In this document: positions 47,996 through 56,289 of the stretch, one piece after another
How positions within the stretch are numbered: position 1 is the first letter of the stretch
Layout: the number at the start of each line of letters is the position of its first letter
Assembly (NCBI RefSeq): GCF_947500835.1
Contig: NZ_CANMTQ010000009.1
Coordinates: 1-64,000, forward strand
From: an uncultured Halomonas sp.
Lineage (GTDB): Bacteria; Pseudomonadota; Gammaproteobacteria; Pseudomonadales; Halomonadaceae
Reading direction: 5' to 3'
DNA length: 64,000 bases
Notes under the pieces: model-generated
Told to the model about the DNA's origin: nothing
The model's database searches: none
Seen by the model: the letters and a program-made list of their open reading frames with translations, nothing else
Translations under genes and position numbers: made by a program

Positions 47996-48979
47996 GTGGT
48001 CAACTTACTGCATCCTGGGCGTCTTGGCCTAGCGCCCATGGAGGGCGTCATCGATGCCCATGCCCGCGCCTTGCTCACCACACGCCCCGGTTTCGACTGG
48101 GCAGTGACGGAATTCCTGCGAGTCGTCGATGCAAGGCTACCGCCCCGGGTATTCTACAAGCATTGCCCCGAACTCATTAACGCCCCTGCCACGACCCCGA
48201 ACGGTACGCCGGTACACCTGCAACTGCTCGGCTCCAACTCTGAAGCGCTTGCCGCCAATGCGCGACAAGCGCTTGCATTAGGCGCGACCTGTCTTGATCT
48301 CAATTTTGGCTGTCCTGCCAAGACGGTCAATCGTAGCGATGGCGGGGCGTCTTTGCTGCGCGACCCTCGCCGGGTTGAAGGAGCAGTCTTCGCCGTCCAT
48401 AACGCTCTCGCCGGCGCCATTCCCGTCACTGCCAAAATCCGGCTCGGGTTTTCCGATCGTCGCCTGGCCCTGGACTGTGCCAAGGCCGCAGAAGCCGGCG
48501 GCGCTTCCCACCTGGTGGTACATGGCCGCACTCGCGATGAAGGCTACCGCCCTCCAGCCCACTGGGAGTGGATCGCGCGAATACGCCAGGTTCTGCACAT
48601 ACCGGTAATCGTCAATGGCGACATCTGGTCCCTAGAGGATTACTGGCGTGCCCGTAGCTTGTCGGGTTGCATGGACGCCATGCTCGGTCGCGGCGCACTG
48701 GCAGACCCGCTTCTCGCCTATCGTATCCGCCATTGGCAAGGCACAGGCGAACGCTTGCCTGATACCTCATGGCAGGTACGCGCGGGAATCCTTACCGCTT
48801 ATGCTGCGTTGCAGCGTATCACACTTCCCGAGCGTGTCGTGGTTTCACTACTTAAACAATGGTTGAATCATATGCGTGCACGGGACGAGCAGGCTGAGCA
48901 GCGCTTTACGCTATTGCGTCGCGTGACACAGTTGGACTCATTTCTGGAAGGACTGACGGTTACCCTGGACACGGCTTAG
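47996..48979 (+). CDS. dusC: tRNA-dihydrouridine(16) synthase
   Basis: 327-residue FMN enzyme reducing uridine in the tRNA D-loop. Signatures: LAPMEGVIDAHARALL, LQLLGSN, the catalytic-Cys motif LNFGCPAKTVNRSDGGASLL, VHGRTRDEGYRPPAHW and VNGDIWS. EG in place of the usual DG after PM and the overall length fit the DusC branch (U16). GTG 47996 has GGCGGAA upstream; frames upstream to 47909 lack homology. Monocistronic, divergent from oadGAB. Confidence 0.94.
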   Translation: MVNLLHPGRLGLAPMEGVIDAHARALLTTRPGFDWAVTEFLRVVDARLPPRVFYKHCPELINAPATTPNGTPVHLQLLGSNSEALAANARQALALGATCLDLNFGCPAKTVNRSDGGASLLRDPRRVEGAVFAVHNALAGAIPVTAKIRLGFSDRRLALDCAKAAEAGGASHLVVHGRTRDEGYRPPAHWEWIARIRQVLHIPVIVNGDIWSLEDYWRARSLSGCMDAMLGRGALADPLLAYRIRHWQGTGERLPDTSWQVRAGILTAYAALQRITLPERVVVSLLKQWLNHMRARDEQAEQRFTLLRRVTQLDSFLEGLTVTLDTA

Positions 48980-49006
48980 CTCGCGATAAAGGACATAGCC
49001 ATCGGT

Positions 49007-49073
49007 AAAAAAAGGGGTGATAGAAAATGGGATGCTAAAACGCAATCACCCGCCTTTGATGAAGACGGGTGAT
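49007..49073 (-). terminator. Terminator of the tRNA operon with competing stems
   Basis: Minus strand order: ATCACCCG (49073-49066), CGGGTGAT (49052-49045), ATCACCCC then TTTTTTT (49021-49007). The middle element can pair with either flank, so a 3'-protecting hairpin and a terminator hairpin are mutually exclusive. Confidence 0.65.
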
Positions 49074-49080
49074 GAAAAAC

Positions 49081-49157
49081 TGGCACGCCCGAGAGGATTC
49101 GAACCTCTGACCCCCTGATTCGTAGTCAGGTACTCTATCCAGCTGAGCTACGGGCGC
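49081..49157 (-). tRNA. tRNA-Arg (anticodon ACG), copy 2
   Basis: 77-nt cloverleaf with encoded CCA. The anticodon loop CTACGAA lies between CCTGA and TCAGG; the T-arm is AGAGG-TTCGAAT-CCTCT. The acceptor stem ends in a G1-U72 wobble, whereas the upstream copy has G1-C72. The A34 of ACG is normally deaminated to inosine to read CGU, CGC and CGA. Confidence 0.97.
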
Positions 49158-49187
49158 TAAGAAATTAAATGATGTCGCATAATAATA

Positions 49188-49264
49188 TGGCGCGCCCGGG
49201 AGGATTCGAACCTCCGACCCCCTGATTCGTAGTCAGGTACTCTATCCAGCTGAGCTACGGGCGC
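49188..49264 (-). tRNA. tRNA-Arg (anticodon ACG), copy 1
   Basis: 77-nt cloverleaf, acceptor GCGCCCG/CGGGCGC, anticodon ACG, T-arm GGAGG-TTCGAAT-CCTCC, CCA encoded. Differs from copy 2 by a compensatory T-stem pair and by position 72. Same operon as tRNA-Ser, matching the csrA-serV-argV order of E. coli. Confidence 0.97.
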
Positions 49265-49356
49265 TTGGCCTTCATACTGCTTGTGACAGTCGTGAGACAT
49301 TAGCCGACTGCGTGAAGATGATGGTGCACTGGCTTGTACAGAACTAACCAATGAAA

Positions 49357-49449
49357 TGGCGGAGAGAGAGGGATTCGAACCCTCGATAGGGCTATAAACC
49401 CTATACTCCCTTAGCAGGGGAGCGCCTTCAGCCACTCGGCCATCTCTCC
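49357..49449 (-). tRNA. tRNA-Ser (anticodon GCT)
   Basis: 93-nt class II tRNA with long variable arm (GAGTATAGGGTTTATAGCCC region). The anticodon loop CTGCTAA lies between TCCCC and GGGGA-type stem bases; the T-arm is GAGGG-TTCGAAT-CCCTC and CCA is encoded. Reads AGU and AGC. First tRNA downstream of csrA. Confidence 0.96.
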
Positions 49450-49529
49450 CTCATCAACACGGCGCGTAGATTATCGATTAAGACCTTGGCTGTCCACCCT
49501 TGAAGAGGATTTTATGGGCGGACAAATCA

Positions 49530-49727
49530 TCACGCCTCTGAGTCGTTGCCTTCGCCGCCGGTCTTTTCACGCTGAATGCGCTGATAAATTTCCTCACGAT
49601 GAACGGCAACGTCTCGAGGAGCATTGACCCCTATGCGCACCTGATTACCTTTTACACCCAACACGGTGACGGTTATTTCATCACCTATCATCAACGTTTC
49701 GCCTACCCGGCGAGTCAGGATGAGCAT
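49530..49727 (-). CDS. csrA: Carbon storage regulator CsrA (RsmA)
   Basis: 65-residue RNA-binding dimer. The sequence [20 protein letters not shown], ending its core with [16 protein letters not shown], contains the RNA-contacting residues (Leu4, Arg6, Arg7 and Arg44 equivalents). It represses or stabilises mRNAs by binding GGA motifs and is antagonised by GGA-rich sRNAs; such an RNA is predicted at 62490-62650. It sits 207 bases after lysC, in the conserved alaS-(lysC)-csrA-tRNA order. Confidence 0.97.
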   Translation of the reverse strand: MLILTRRVGETLMIGDEITVTVLGVKGNQVRIGVNAPRDVAVHREEIYQRIQREKTGGEGNDSEA

Positions 49728-49934
49728 GCTGATCTCCTTGCGAACTTCTTCCTAAGGGTTAGCTGCGACACGAACAAGCCCCGCAGCGCACGCCTACATG
49801 CGATTTATGCCACCGTGAGGCTGACTTTCAGGGGGCATATTACACCCGACAGTCTCGTTGAATGAACTACCTAAGTCCAATGTACCATCCGTTGAGAGCG
49901 AACTTAAACACCAACGCTTTGACTCTCACCGTAC

Positions 49935-51182
49935 TCATTCACTCTCTGGGTCTTTCTTGTCCAAACCAAAGGCTTGATGAAGCATGCGTACGGCCAACTC
50001 CATTTGCTTCTCGTCGATCACCACAGAAATCTTGATTTCAGAGGTAGATACCATACGGATGTTGATGTTCTCTTCAGCCAGCGTGCGGAACATTCTGGAA
50101 GCCACCCCCGCATGGGAGCGCATCCCCACACCCACAAGTGAAACTTTAGCTATGTTATCGTCGCCACGCAATTCCCCCTCGCCCAGATCCGGTAGCACCT
50201 GCTCCTTAAGGATCTTCATCGTCTGCTTGTAATCGCCCTTGGCCACGGTGAAGGTGAAATCGGTGTAGTTGCCTGTCGGCGCTACGTTCTGCACGATCAT
50301 GTCGACTTCGATATTGGCATCGGCAATGGGGCCGAGAATGCGCCAGGCAACGCCGGGAACGTCCGGTGTATTGAGCAGCGTCAGCTTGGCTTCGTTGGCA
50401 GTAAAGGCAATACCGGAAATGAGCGGCTCTTCCATGGAATCCTCTTCGTGTTGGTCGGCGATGATAAGAGTACCTGGGCCATCCTCGAAACTGGATAGCA
50501 CTCGCAGGGGAACATTGTACTTGCCAGCAAACTCGACGGCGCGAATCTGCAATACCTTGGAACCTAGGCTCGCCAGTTCAAGCATCTCTTCCACGGTAAT
50601 GGTTTCAAGACGCTGCGCCTTGGAACATACCCGAGGGTCCGTGGTGTAGACACCATCGACATCGGTATAGATCTGGCATTCGTCTGCCTTGAGGGCCGCC
50701 GCCAGGGCCACGCCGGTAGTATCCGAGCCGCCGCGACCCAGGGTCGTGATGTTGCCCTCTTCATCGACCCCCTGGAAGCCAGCGACTACTACCACCTGCC
50801 CATCCTCAAGATCCTGGCGCAAGTCTTCCGTTTCGATGCGCTGAATACGCGCTTTGGTATGGGCGCTGTCGGTACGAATTCCGATCTGGGCACCAGTGTA
50901 GGACGTGGCCGGCACGCCCGTCTTCTGCAACGCCATGGCCAGCAGCGAAATGGTCACCTGCTCTCCGGTGGAAACCAGCATGTCCATTTCACGAGGCGTT
51001 GGCTCATCGTTGATCTGACCGGCCAGCTCGATCAGGCGATTGGTTTCACCACTCATGGCAGAGACCACCACTACGATCTGATGGCCTTCGTCACGAAACC
51101 GCTTGACCTTTTCTGCGACGGCCTTGATGCGCTCGACAGTGCCGACCGAGGTGCCGCCGAATTTCTGTACGTATAGCGCCAT
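49935..51182 (-). CDS. lysC: Aspartate kinase
   Basis: 415-residue monofunctional aspartokinase opening the aspartate pathway and, in halophiles, feeding ectoine synthesis. N-terminal kinase domain (VQKFGGTSVGTVERIKAVAEKV, FQGVDEEGNITTLGRGGSDTTGVALA) and two C-terminal ACT domains (TLLNTPDVPGVAWRILGPIADA; VGVGMRSHAGVASRMFRTLAEENINI) for lysine/threonine feedback. It is the Pseudomonas/Bacillus type, in which an internal start can also produce a beta subunit. It lies 39 bases downstream of alaS. Confidence 0.96.
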   Translation of the reverse strand: MALYVQKFGGTSVGTVERIKAVAEKVKRFRDEGHQIVVVVSAMSGETNRLIELAGQINDEPTPREMDMLVSTGEQVTISLLAMALQKTGVPATSYTGAQIGIRTDSAHTKARIQRIETEDLRQDLEDGQVVVVAGFQGVDEEGNITTLGRGGSDTTGVALAAALKADECQIYTDVDGVYTTDPRVCSKAQRLETITVEEMLELASLGSKVLQIRAVEFAGKYNVPLRVLSSFEDGPGTLIIADQHEEDSMEEPLISGIAFTANEAKLTLLNTPDVPGVAWRILGPIADANIEVDMIVQNVAPTGNYTDFTFTVAKGDYKQTMKILKEQVLPDLGEGELRGDDNIAKVSLVGVGMRSHAGVASRMFRTLAEENINIRMVSTSEIKISVVIDEKQMELAVRMLHQAFGLDKKDPESE

Positions 51183-51221
51183 AAATTATTTATCCTTAAG
51201 GTCGTGAATTTGTGGAGATAG

Positions 51222-53825
51222 CTAGCCCAATTGGGTCTCAAGCCAGGCGGGTACGCTTTTCAACGCCTCAGGCAGGGCCGCGGCATTACTTCCCCCTGCC
51301 TGAGCCATATCGGCGCGGCCACCCCCCTTGCCACCGACCTGGGCAGCAACATGGTTGACCAGGTCGCCGGCCTTCACCTTGGCGGTAAGATCGTTGGTGA
51401 CTCCCGCAATCAGGCTTACCTTATCGCCGGCGGTCGCCCCCAACACCAACACCCCAGAGCCCAGCTTGTTCTTGAGCTGATCGAGCAAACCACGCAACTC
51501 CTTGCCGGAAACACCCTCTACCTGCTTGGCTAGCACCTTGATACCCGCGACTTCCCGAGCTTCATTGAGCATGTCGCTTCCAGCAGCGCTGGTGAGCTTG
51601 GCCTTGAGCCGCTCGAGTTCCTTTTCCATCTCGCGATTACGCTCGAGCAGCGAGTCGATTCGCTGCTCGACCTGCTCCGGCTTGGCCTTGAGACGTTCGG
51701 CGATATGCGCAACCCGGGCTTCCTGATCGCGGAAGTAATCCAGCGCACCTTCGCCGGTAATGGCTTCGATGCGGCGTACACCCGCTGCTATGCCAGTTTC
51801 CGAGAGGATGTGGAAACAGCCGATATCACCGCTGCGCCCGACATGGGTACCGCCGCAAAGCTCGATGGAAAAATCATCGGCGCCGATGGTCAGCACCCGC
51901 ACGCTGTCGCTGTACTTGGCCTCGAACAGCGCCGCTGCCCCCTTGGCCTTGGCCTCATCCAGCGTCATCTGCTGAATGCGCGTGTCCGCATTGGCCAGCA
52001 CCTGCTGATTGACAATGGCCTCCACCTGGGCGAGCTGTTCAGAACTCATCGCTTCAAAATGACTGAAATCGAAGCGCAGCCGCTCGGCGGTCACCAAGGA
52101 GCCCTTCTGTTGCACATGGTCGCCAAGCACGCGCTTGAGCGCTTCGTGCATCAGGTGCGTCGCCGAATGGTTGCGTACCGTCGCCGCACGAAGGCTGGCA
52201 TCCACCCGAGGCGTCACCGACGTTCCCACCTGCAGTCGACCTTCGACCATCACACCATGATGCAGATGATGCCCGCCCTGCTTCTGGGTATCGGTTACCT
52301 GAAAACGCAGATTCGAGCCTTCGAGATAGCCGGTATCCCCTATCTGGCCACCGGACTCCCCGTAAAACGGCGTGCGATCGAGCACTACCACGCCCTTGCC
52401 GCCCTCCCCGAGTTCGACAAGCGCATTGCCGGCTTCGTCGATCAACGCGGTGACCCGAGACTCGTCTTCAAGGCGCTCGTAGCCGCTAAACGTCGTTTCG
52501 CCCTCGAGTTCGAGGCCCGCGGTGTAATCCGCACCGAATTGACTGGCGGCCCGGGCCCGTTCGCGCTGGGCTTCAAGCTCGCGCTGAAACCCCTCTTCAT
52601 CCAGGGTCACGCCGCGCTCGCGACAGATATCCGCGGTCAAATCGAAGGGGAAGCCGTAAGTGTCGTAAAGCTTGAACACCGTCTCCCCGGCCAGCACATC
52701 GCCGTTCAGCTCACTTAGCGCCGTCTCCAGAAGCCCCATGCCATGTTCCAGGGTACGGGCGAACTGCTCCTCTTCCTTGAGCAGGATTCGCTCGATCTGC
52801 GGGCGGGCCTTGTGCAACTCCGGGTAGGCATCGCCCATTTCCGCATCCAGAGCCGCTACCAGCTTGTGAAAGAACGGCTCTCGGGCACCCAGCTTATGGC
52901 CATGGCGGATTGCGCGGCGAATGATCCGGCGCAGCACATAGCCACGGCCTTCATTGGAGGGCAGCACGCCGTCGACGATCAAGAAGGCGCAGGAGCGAAT
53001 GTGATCCGCGATCACCCGCAGCGACGGCGCGGAGTTATCGTCGCGGCCGGTGGCCTCGGCAGCAGCCTTGAGCAAGTTCTGAAACAGGTCGATCTCGTAG
53101 TTGGAATGCACCCCCTGCATCACCGCAGCGATACGCTCCAGGCCCATGCCGGTATCGATCGACGGCTTGGGCAGGGGGTTCATATTGCCCGCCGCATCGC
53201 GATCGAACTGCATGAACACCAGATTCCATATCTCGATGTAGCGGTCGCCGTCTTCTTCCGGGCTGCCAGGAGGGCCGCCCCAGACCTCCGAGCCGTGGTC
53301 ATAAAAGATTTCCGAGCTGGGCCCACAGGGGCCGGTGTCGCCCATCTGCCAGAAGTTGTCCTCATCCAGCTTCGAGAACCGCTCCGGGTCGATGCCGATT
53401 TCGTCTTTCCAGATATGCTCGGCTTCGTCGTCGCTGACGTGCACCGTGACCCACAGTTTTTCCTTGGGCAAGCCCAGGGTGTCGGTGAGAAAGGTCCAGG
53501 CAAAGCGGATGGCGTCCTGCTTGAAATAGTCGCCGAAGCTGAAATTGCCCAGCATCTCGAAGAAGGTGTGATGGCGAGCGGTATAGCCGACGTTGTCCAG
53601 GTCGTTGTGCTTGCCGCCGGCGCGCACACAGCGCTGAGACGAGGTTGCCCGAACGTAAGGACGCGGGTCGCGGCCCAGGAATACATCCTTGAAGGGCACC
53701 ATGCCCGCATTGGTGAACAACAGGGTCGGGTCATTGCCCGGCACCAGAGAACTCGACGGCACGATGCTGTGCCCCTGTTCTTCGAAAAAAGTCAAAAAGG
53801 CCTGTCTGATGTCTGCGCTTTTCAT
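51222..53825 (-). CDS. alaS: Alanyl-tRNA synthetase
   Basis: 867-residue class II synthetase. The aminoacylation core starts at the N-terminus ([33 protein letters not shown]). The editing domain has the zinc-binding [11 protein letters not shown] and [17 protein letters not shown] motifs, and a C-terminal C-Ala/DHHA1 domain ([32 protein letters not shown]) follows. Length is normal (E. coli 876). Between recX and lysC. Confidence 0.98.
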   Translation of the reverse strand: MKSADIRQAFLTFFEEQGHSIVPSSSLVPGNDPTLLFTNAGMVPFKDVFLGRDPRPYVRATSSQRCVRAGGKHNDLDNVGYTARHHTFFEMLGNFSFGDYFKQDAIRFAWTFLTDTLGLPKEKLWVTVHVSDDEAEHIWKDEIGIDPERFSKLDEDNFWQMGDTGPCGPSSEIFYDHGSEVWGGPPGSPEEDGDRYIEIWNLVFMQFDRDAAGNMNPLPKPSIDTGMGLERIAAVMQGVHSNYEIDLFQNLLKAAAEATGRDDNSAPSLRVIADHIRSCAFLIVDGVLPSNEGRGYVLRRIIRRAIRHGHKLGAREPFFHKLVAALDAEMGDAYPELHKARPQIERILLKEEEQFARTLEHGMGLLETALSELNGDVLAGETVFKLYDTYGFPFDLTADICRERGVTLDEEGFQRELEAQRERARAASQFGADYTAGLELEGETTFSGYERLEDESRVTALIDEAGNALVELGEGGKGVVVLDRTPFYGESGGQIGDTGYLEGSNLRFQVTDTQKQGGHHLHHGVMVEGRLQVGTSVTPRVDASLRAATVRNHSATHLMHEALKRVLGDHVQQKGSLVTAERLRFDFSHFEAMSSEQLAQVEAIVNQQVLANADTRIQQMTLDEAKAKGAAALFEAKYSDSVRVLTIGADDFSIELCGGTHVGRSGDIGCFHILSETGIAAGVRRIEAITGEGALDYFRDQEARVAHIAERLKAKPEQVEQRIDSLLERNREMEKELERLKAKLTSAAGSDMLNEAREVAGIKVLAKQVEGVSGKELRGLLDQLKNKLGSGVLVLGATAGDKVSLIAGVTNDLTAKVKAGDLVNHVAAQVGGKGGGRADMAQAGGSNAAALPEALKSVPAWLETQLG

Positions 53826-54001
53826 AGAAAACCCGTGGTAATAAACGTTTAGGCGCTGAGGGCAGGCGGTCGTTGCCGTTCAAACAATGGCAACGATGAC
53901 TTGGCATATCACGAAGTGGACGCCACCCGGGGCCGTCGCGTGGCGAACTAGTATAACGCAGTCTTTAAACGACTAAAGGGGCAGGTGAGGGTTACGGCAG
54001 A

Positions 54002-54496
54002 TTAGTGGTTGTCCCAGGCATGGGAAAGGGCGTAGCGGGTCTGATCGAAATCGAAACCCCGTCCGGACAGAAAGCGCTCCCGGCGAGCCCGTTCTCGAGG
54101 CGTATCACCGGCATCGTCAAAACGCCTGGCAAGGGCTTCACAGGCAAGAAACGACCAGTCGACGTCCGCTTCCTCAAGGGCGCTGCGGACAAGCGCTCCT
54201 TCGATACCACGCTCGCCCAGTTTTGCGCGAATCTTGAGCGGCCCTTGCCCGCGAGCGGTGTAGGAGCGGACAAATACCTCTGCAAAACGCGCATCGGACT
54301 GTAGCCCTTCCTGAGCAAGGCCATCCAGGCATTCCGCGATGGTCTCGTCGTCATGACCCTTGCCAGCCAACCGCCTTTCCAGTTCGAGGCGGGAGTATTC
54401 GCGTCGCGCAAGCAAGGCAATGGCGTCCTCCCGGGGGGAAGCGCCACTGCCAGCCTTGCTCACGTTGTCTGTCGTGCTTGTCGAGAAACCGGACAT
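54002..54496 (-). CDS. recX: Recombination regulatory protein RecX
   Basis: 164-residue protein of three-helix repeats that caps and inhibits RecA filaments. Family motifs: AIALLARREYSRLELERRLAGKG, LDGLAQEGLQSDARFAEVFVRSYTARGQGPLKI and a C-terminal FLSGRGFDFDQTRYAL. It starts directly after the recA stop (2 bases), as expected for recAX co-transcription and SOS control. Confidence 0.95.
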   Translation of the reverse strand: MSGFSTSTTDNVSKAGSGASPREDAIALLARREYSRLELERRLAGKGHDDETIAECLDGLAQEGLQSDARFAEVFVRSYTARGQGPLKIRAKLGERGIEGALVRSALEEADVDWSFLACEALARRFDDAGDTPRERARRERFLSGRGFDFDQTRYALSHAWDNH

Positions 54497-54498
54497 GC

Positions 54499-55581
54499 TT
54501 AGATCAGACGATCTTCGCCGTCGTCACCCAGGGATGCGGCTTCGGGTTCGGCTTCCTTGCCTTCCTTAGCCTCGGCCTTGGGTTCCGGCGCGCTCAACAG
54601 CTGGCCACGAATACCGCTTTCGATCTCATCCATGATGGCCGGATTGTCCTGAAGAAACTGCGCCGCGTTGGCTTTGCCTTGACCTATCTTGTTGCCCTGG
54701 TAGCTGTACCAGGCGCCCGCCTTGTCCACCAGCTTGCACTGCACGCCCAGATCGACGACTTCGCCGGCATGGTAGATACCCTTGCCATAAAGAATCTGGA
54801 ACTCGGCTTGACGAAACGGCGGCGCCACCTTGTTCTTGACCACTTTCACCCGAGTCTCGTTACCAGTGACTTCATCGCCAGACTTGACGGAGCCGGTACG
54901 ACGAATATCCAGTCGCACGCTGGAGTAGAACTTGAGCGCATTACCGCCGGTGGTGGTTTCGGGGCTGCCGAACATGACACCGATCTTCATGCGAATCTGG
55001 TTGACGAACATCACCATGCAGTTGGCGTTCTTGATGTTGCCGGTGATCTTGCGCAGGGCCTGGGACATCAGGCGCGCCTGCAGGCCGACGTGGGAATCAC
55101 CCATTTCGCCTTCGATCTCCGCTCGCGGCGTGAGGGCCGCCACGGAGTCGATGATGATCACGTCGACACCGCCGGAGCGCACCAGCATGTCGCAGATCTC
55201 CAGCGCCTGCTCGCCGGTATCCGGTTGGGAGACCAGCAGGTCGTCGAGATTGACGCCGAGCTTCTCGGCATAGCTCGGGTCGAGCGCGTGCTCTGCATCG
55301 ATGAAGGCACAGGTCTTGCCCTGCTTTTGCGCCTGAGCGATGACCGAAAGCGTCAGCGTGGTCTTGCCGGAGGACTCCGGGCCGAAGATTTCCACCACCC
55401 GGCCCAACGGTAAACCGCCGATGCCCAAGGCGATATCCAGCCCCAGGGAGCCGGTGGATATGGAGGGCATGGTAACCCGGGGGGTGTCCCCCAGGCGCAT
55501 CACGGCACCCTTGCCGAACTGACGCTCGATCTGGGAAAGTGCCGCAGTTAAGGCCTTTGAACGATTGTCGTCCTGCGCCAT
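54499..55581 (-). CDS. recA: Recombinase RecA
   Basis: 360-residue strand-exchange ATPase and LexA co-protease. Walker [18 protein letters not shown], the central [27 protein letters not shown] region (loop L2), and an acidic C-terminal tail ([21 protein letters not shown]), longer than usual and consistent with a halophile. Ribosome site AGGAG. An SOS-box-like operator lies 20 bases upstream. Confidence 0.98.
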   Translation of the reverse strand: MAQDDNRSKALTAALSQIERQFGKGAVMRLGDTPRVTMPSISTGSLGLDIALGIGGLPLGRVVEIFGPESSGKTTLTLSVIAQAQKQGKTCAFIDAEHALDPSYAEKLGVNLDDLLVSQPDTGEQALEICDMLVRSGGVDVIIIDSVAALTPRAEIEGEMGDSHVGLQARLMSQALRKITGNIKNANCMVMFVNQIRMKIGVMFGSPETTTGGNALKFYSSVRLDIRRTGSVKSGDEVTGNETRVKVVKNKVAPPFRQAEFQILYGKGIYHAGEVVDLGVQCKLVDKAGAWYSYQGNKIGQGKANAAQFLQDNPAIMDEIESGIRGQLLSAPEPKAEAKEGKEAEPEAASLGDDGEDRLI

Positions 55582-55600
55582 GAAGATCTCCTGAAAATCA

Positions 55601-55616
55601 CTGTATGATTGACCAG
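55601..55616 (-). promoter_or_regulatory. LexA (SOS) box of recA
   Basis: Minus strand CTGGTCAATCATACAG against the gammaproteobacterial consensus CTGTATATATATACAG: CTG and ACAG ends conserved, 11 of 16 matches. It overlaps the region just after an AT-rich -10-like ATAATA, the expected place for repression. Confidence 0.7.
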
Positions 55617-55690
55617 TATTATGCCGAAAAAAATGCGTCGCGCCTACTCTTGCGAGCCAAAATAATCGCTATTTTCCATCCGGCGCGAGG

Positions 55691-56182
55691 CTATTTCTCG
55701 AGCCAGTGGATGAGCCCTTCAAGGGCTACCTGCACCGCCTGCTGGCGCACGTTGGCGCGATTCCCTTCGAACACATGGCGCGTGGACTCCTGCCGCGAGG
55801 CGTCCCCCCAGGCAAACCAAACGGTTCCCACGGGCTTGTCGTCGCTGCCCCCGTCGGGACCTGCAATCCCGCTGACCGCTACGCCTACATCCGCGCCGCT
55901 TTCAAGACAGGCCCCTTCCACCATGGCCTCCACGGTTTCCTGACTGACGGCACCGTAGCCCTCGAGCAATGATTCGGATACCTTCAACAGCCGAGCCTTG
56001 GACGCATTCGCGTAGGTGACATAACCGGTCTCGAAATACGCAGAGCTACCGGCAATGTCGGTAATCGCTGCGGCAACCCCGCCCCCGGTGCAGGATTCGG
56101 CGGTGGTCACTTTCGCTGACTGGCGGCGGCAAGCGTCTCCTAGGCGTTCACTCAGCACTCTTAATTTACTCTCATTCTCCAT
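55691..56182 (-). CDS. pncC: Nicotinamide-nucleotide amidohydrolase PncC (CinA C-terminal domain)
   Basis: 163-residue stand-alone CinA-C domain deamidating NMN to nicotinate mononucleotide. The TTAESCTGGGVAAAITDIAGSS motif and AVSGIAGPDGGSDDKPVGTVWFAW are diagnostic. ATG 56182 has GAGGTAA upstream. Position next to recA is the common cinA-recA linkage. Confidence 0.94.
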   Translation of the reverse strand: MENESKLRVLSERLGDACRRQSAKVTTAESCTGGGVAAAITDIAGSSAYFETGYVTYANASKARLLKVSESLLEGYGAVSQETVEAMVEGACLESGADVGVAVSGIAGPDGGSDDKPVGTVWFAWGDASRQESTRHVFEGNRANVRQQAVQVALEGLIHWLEK

Positions 56183-56289
56183 GGTGTTACCTCGACCCGT
56201 CCATACAAATGACAAGAGTAGAACAGCGGCTTTATAGCTCGTTCAACGTATCCTCGATCGGCGCCCGCGCCGGAGCGCCATCTCAGGCG

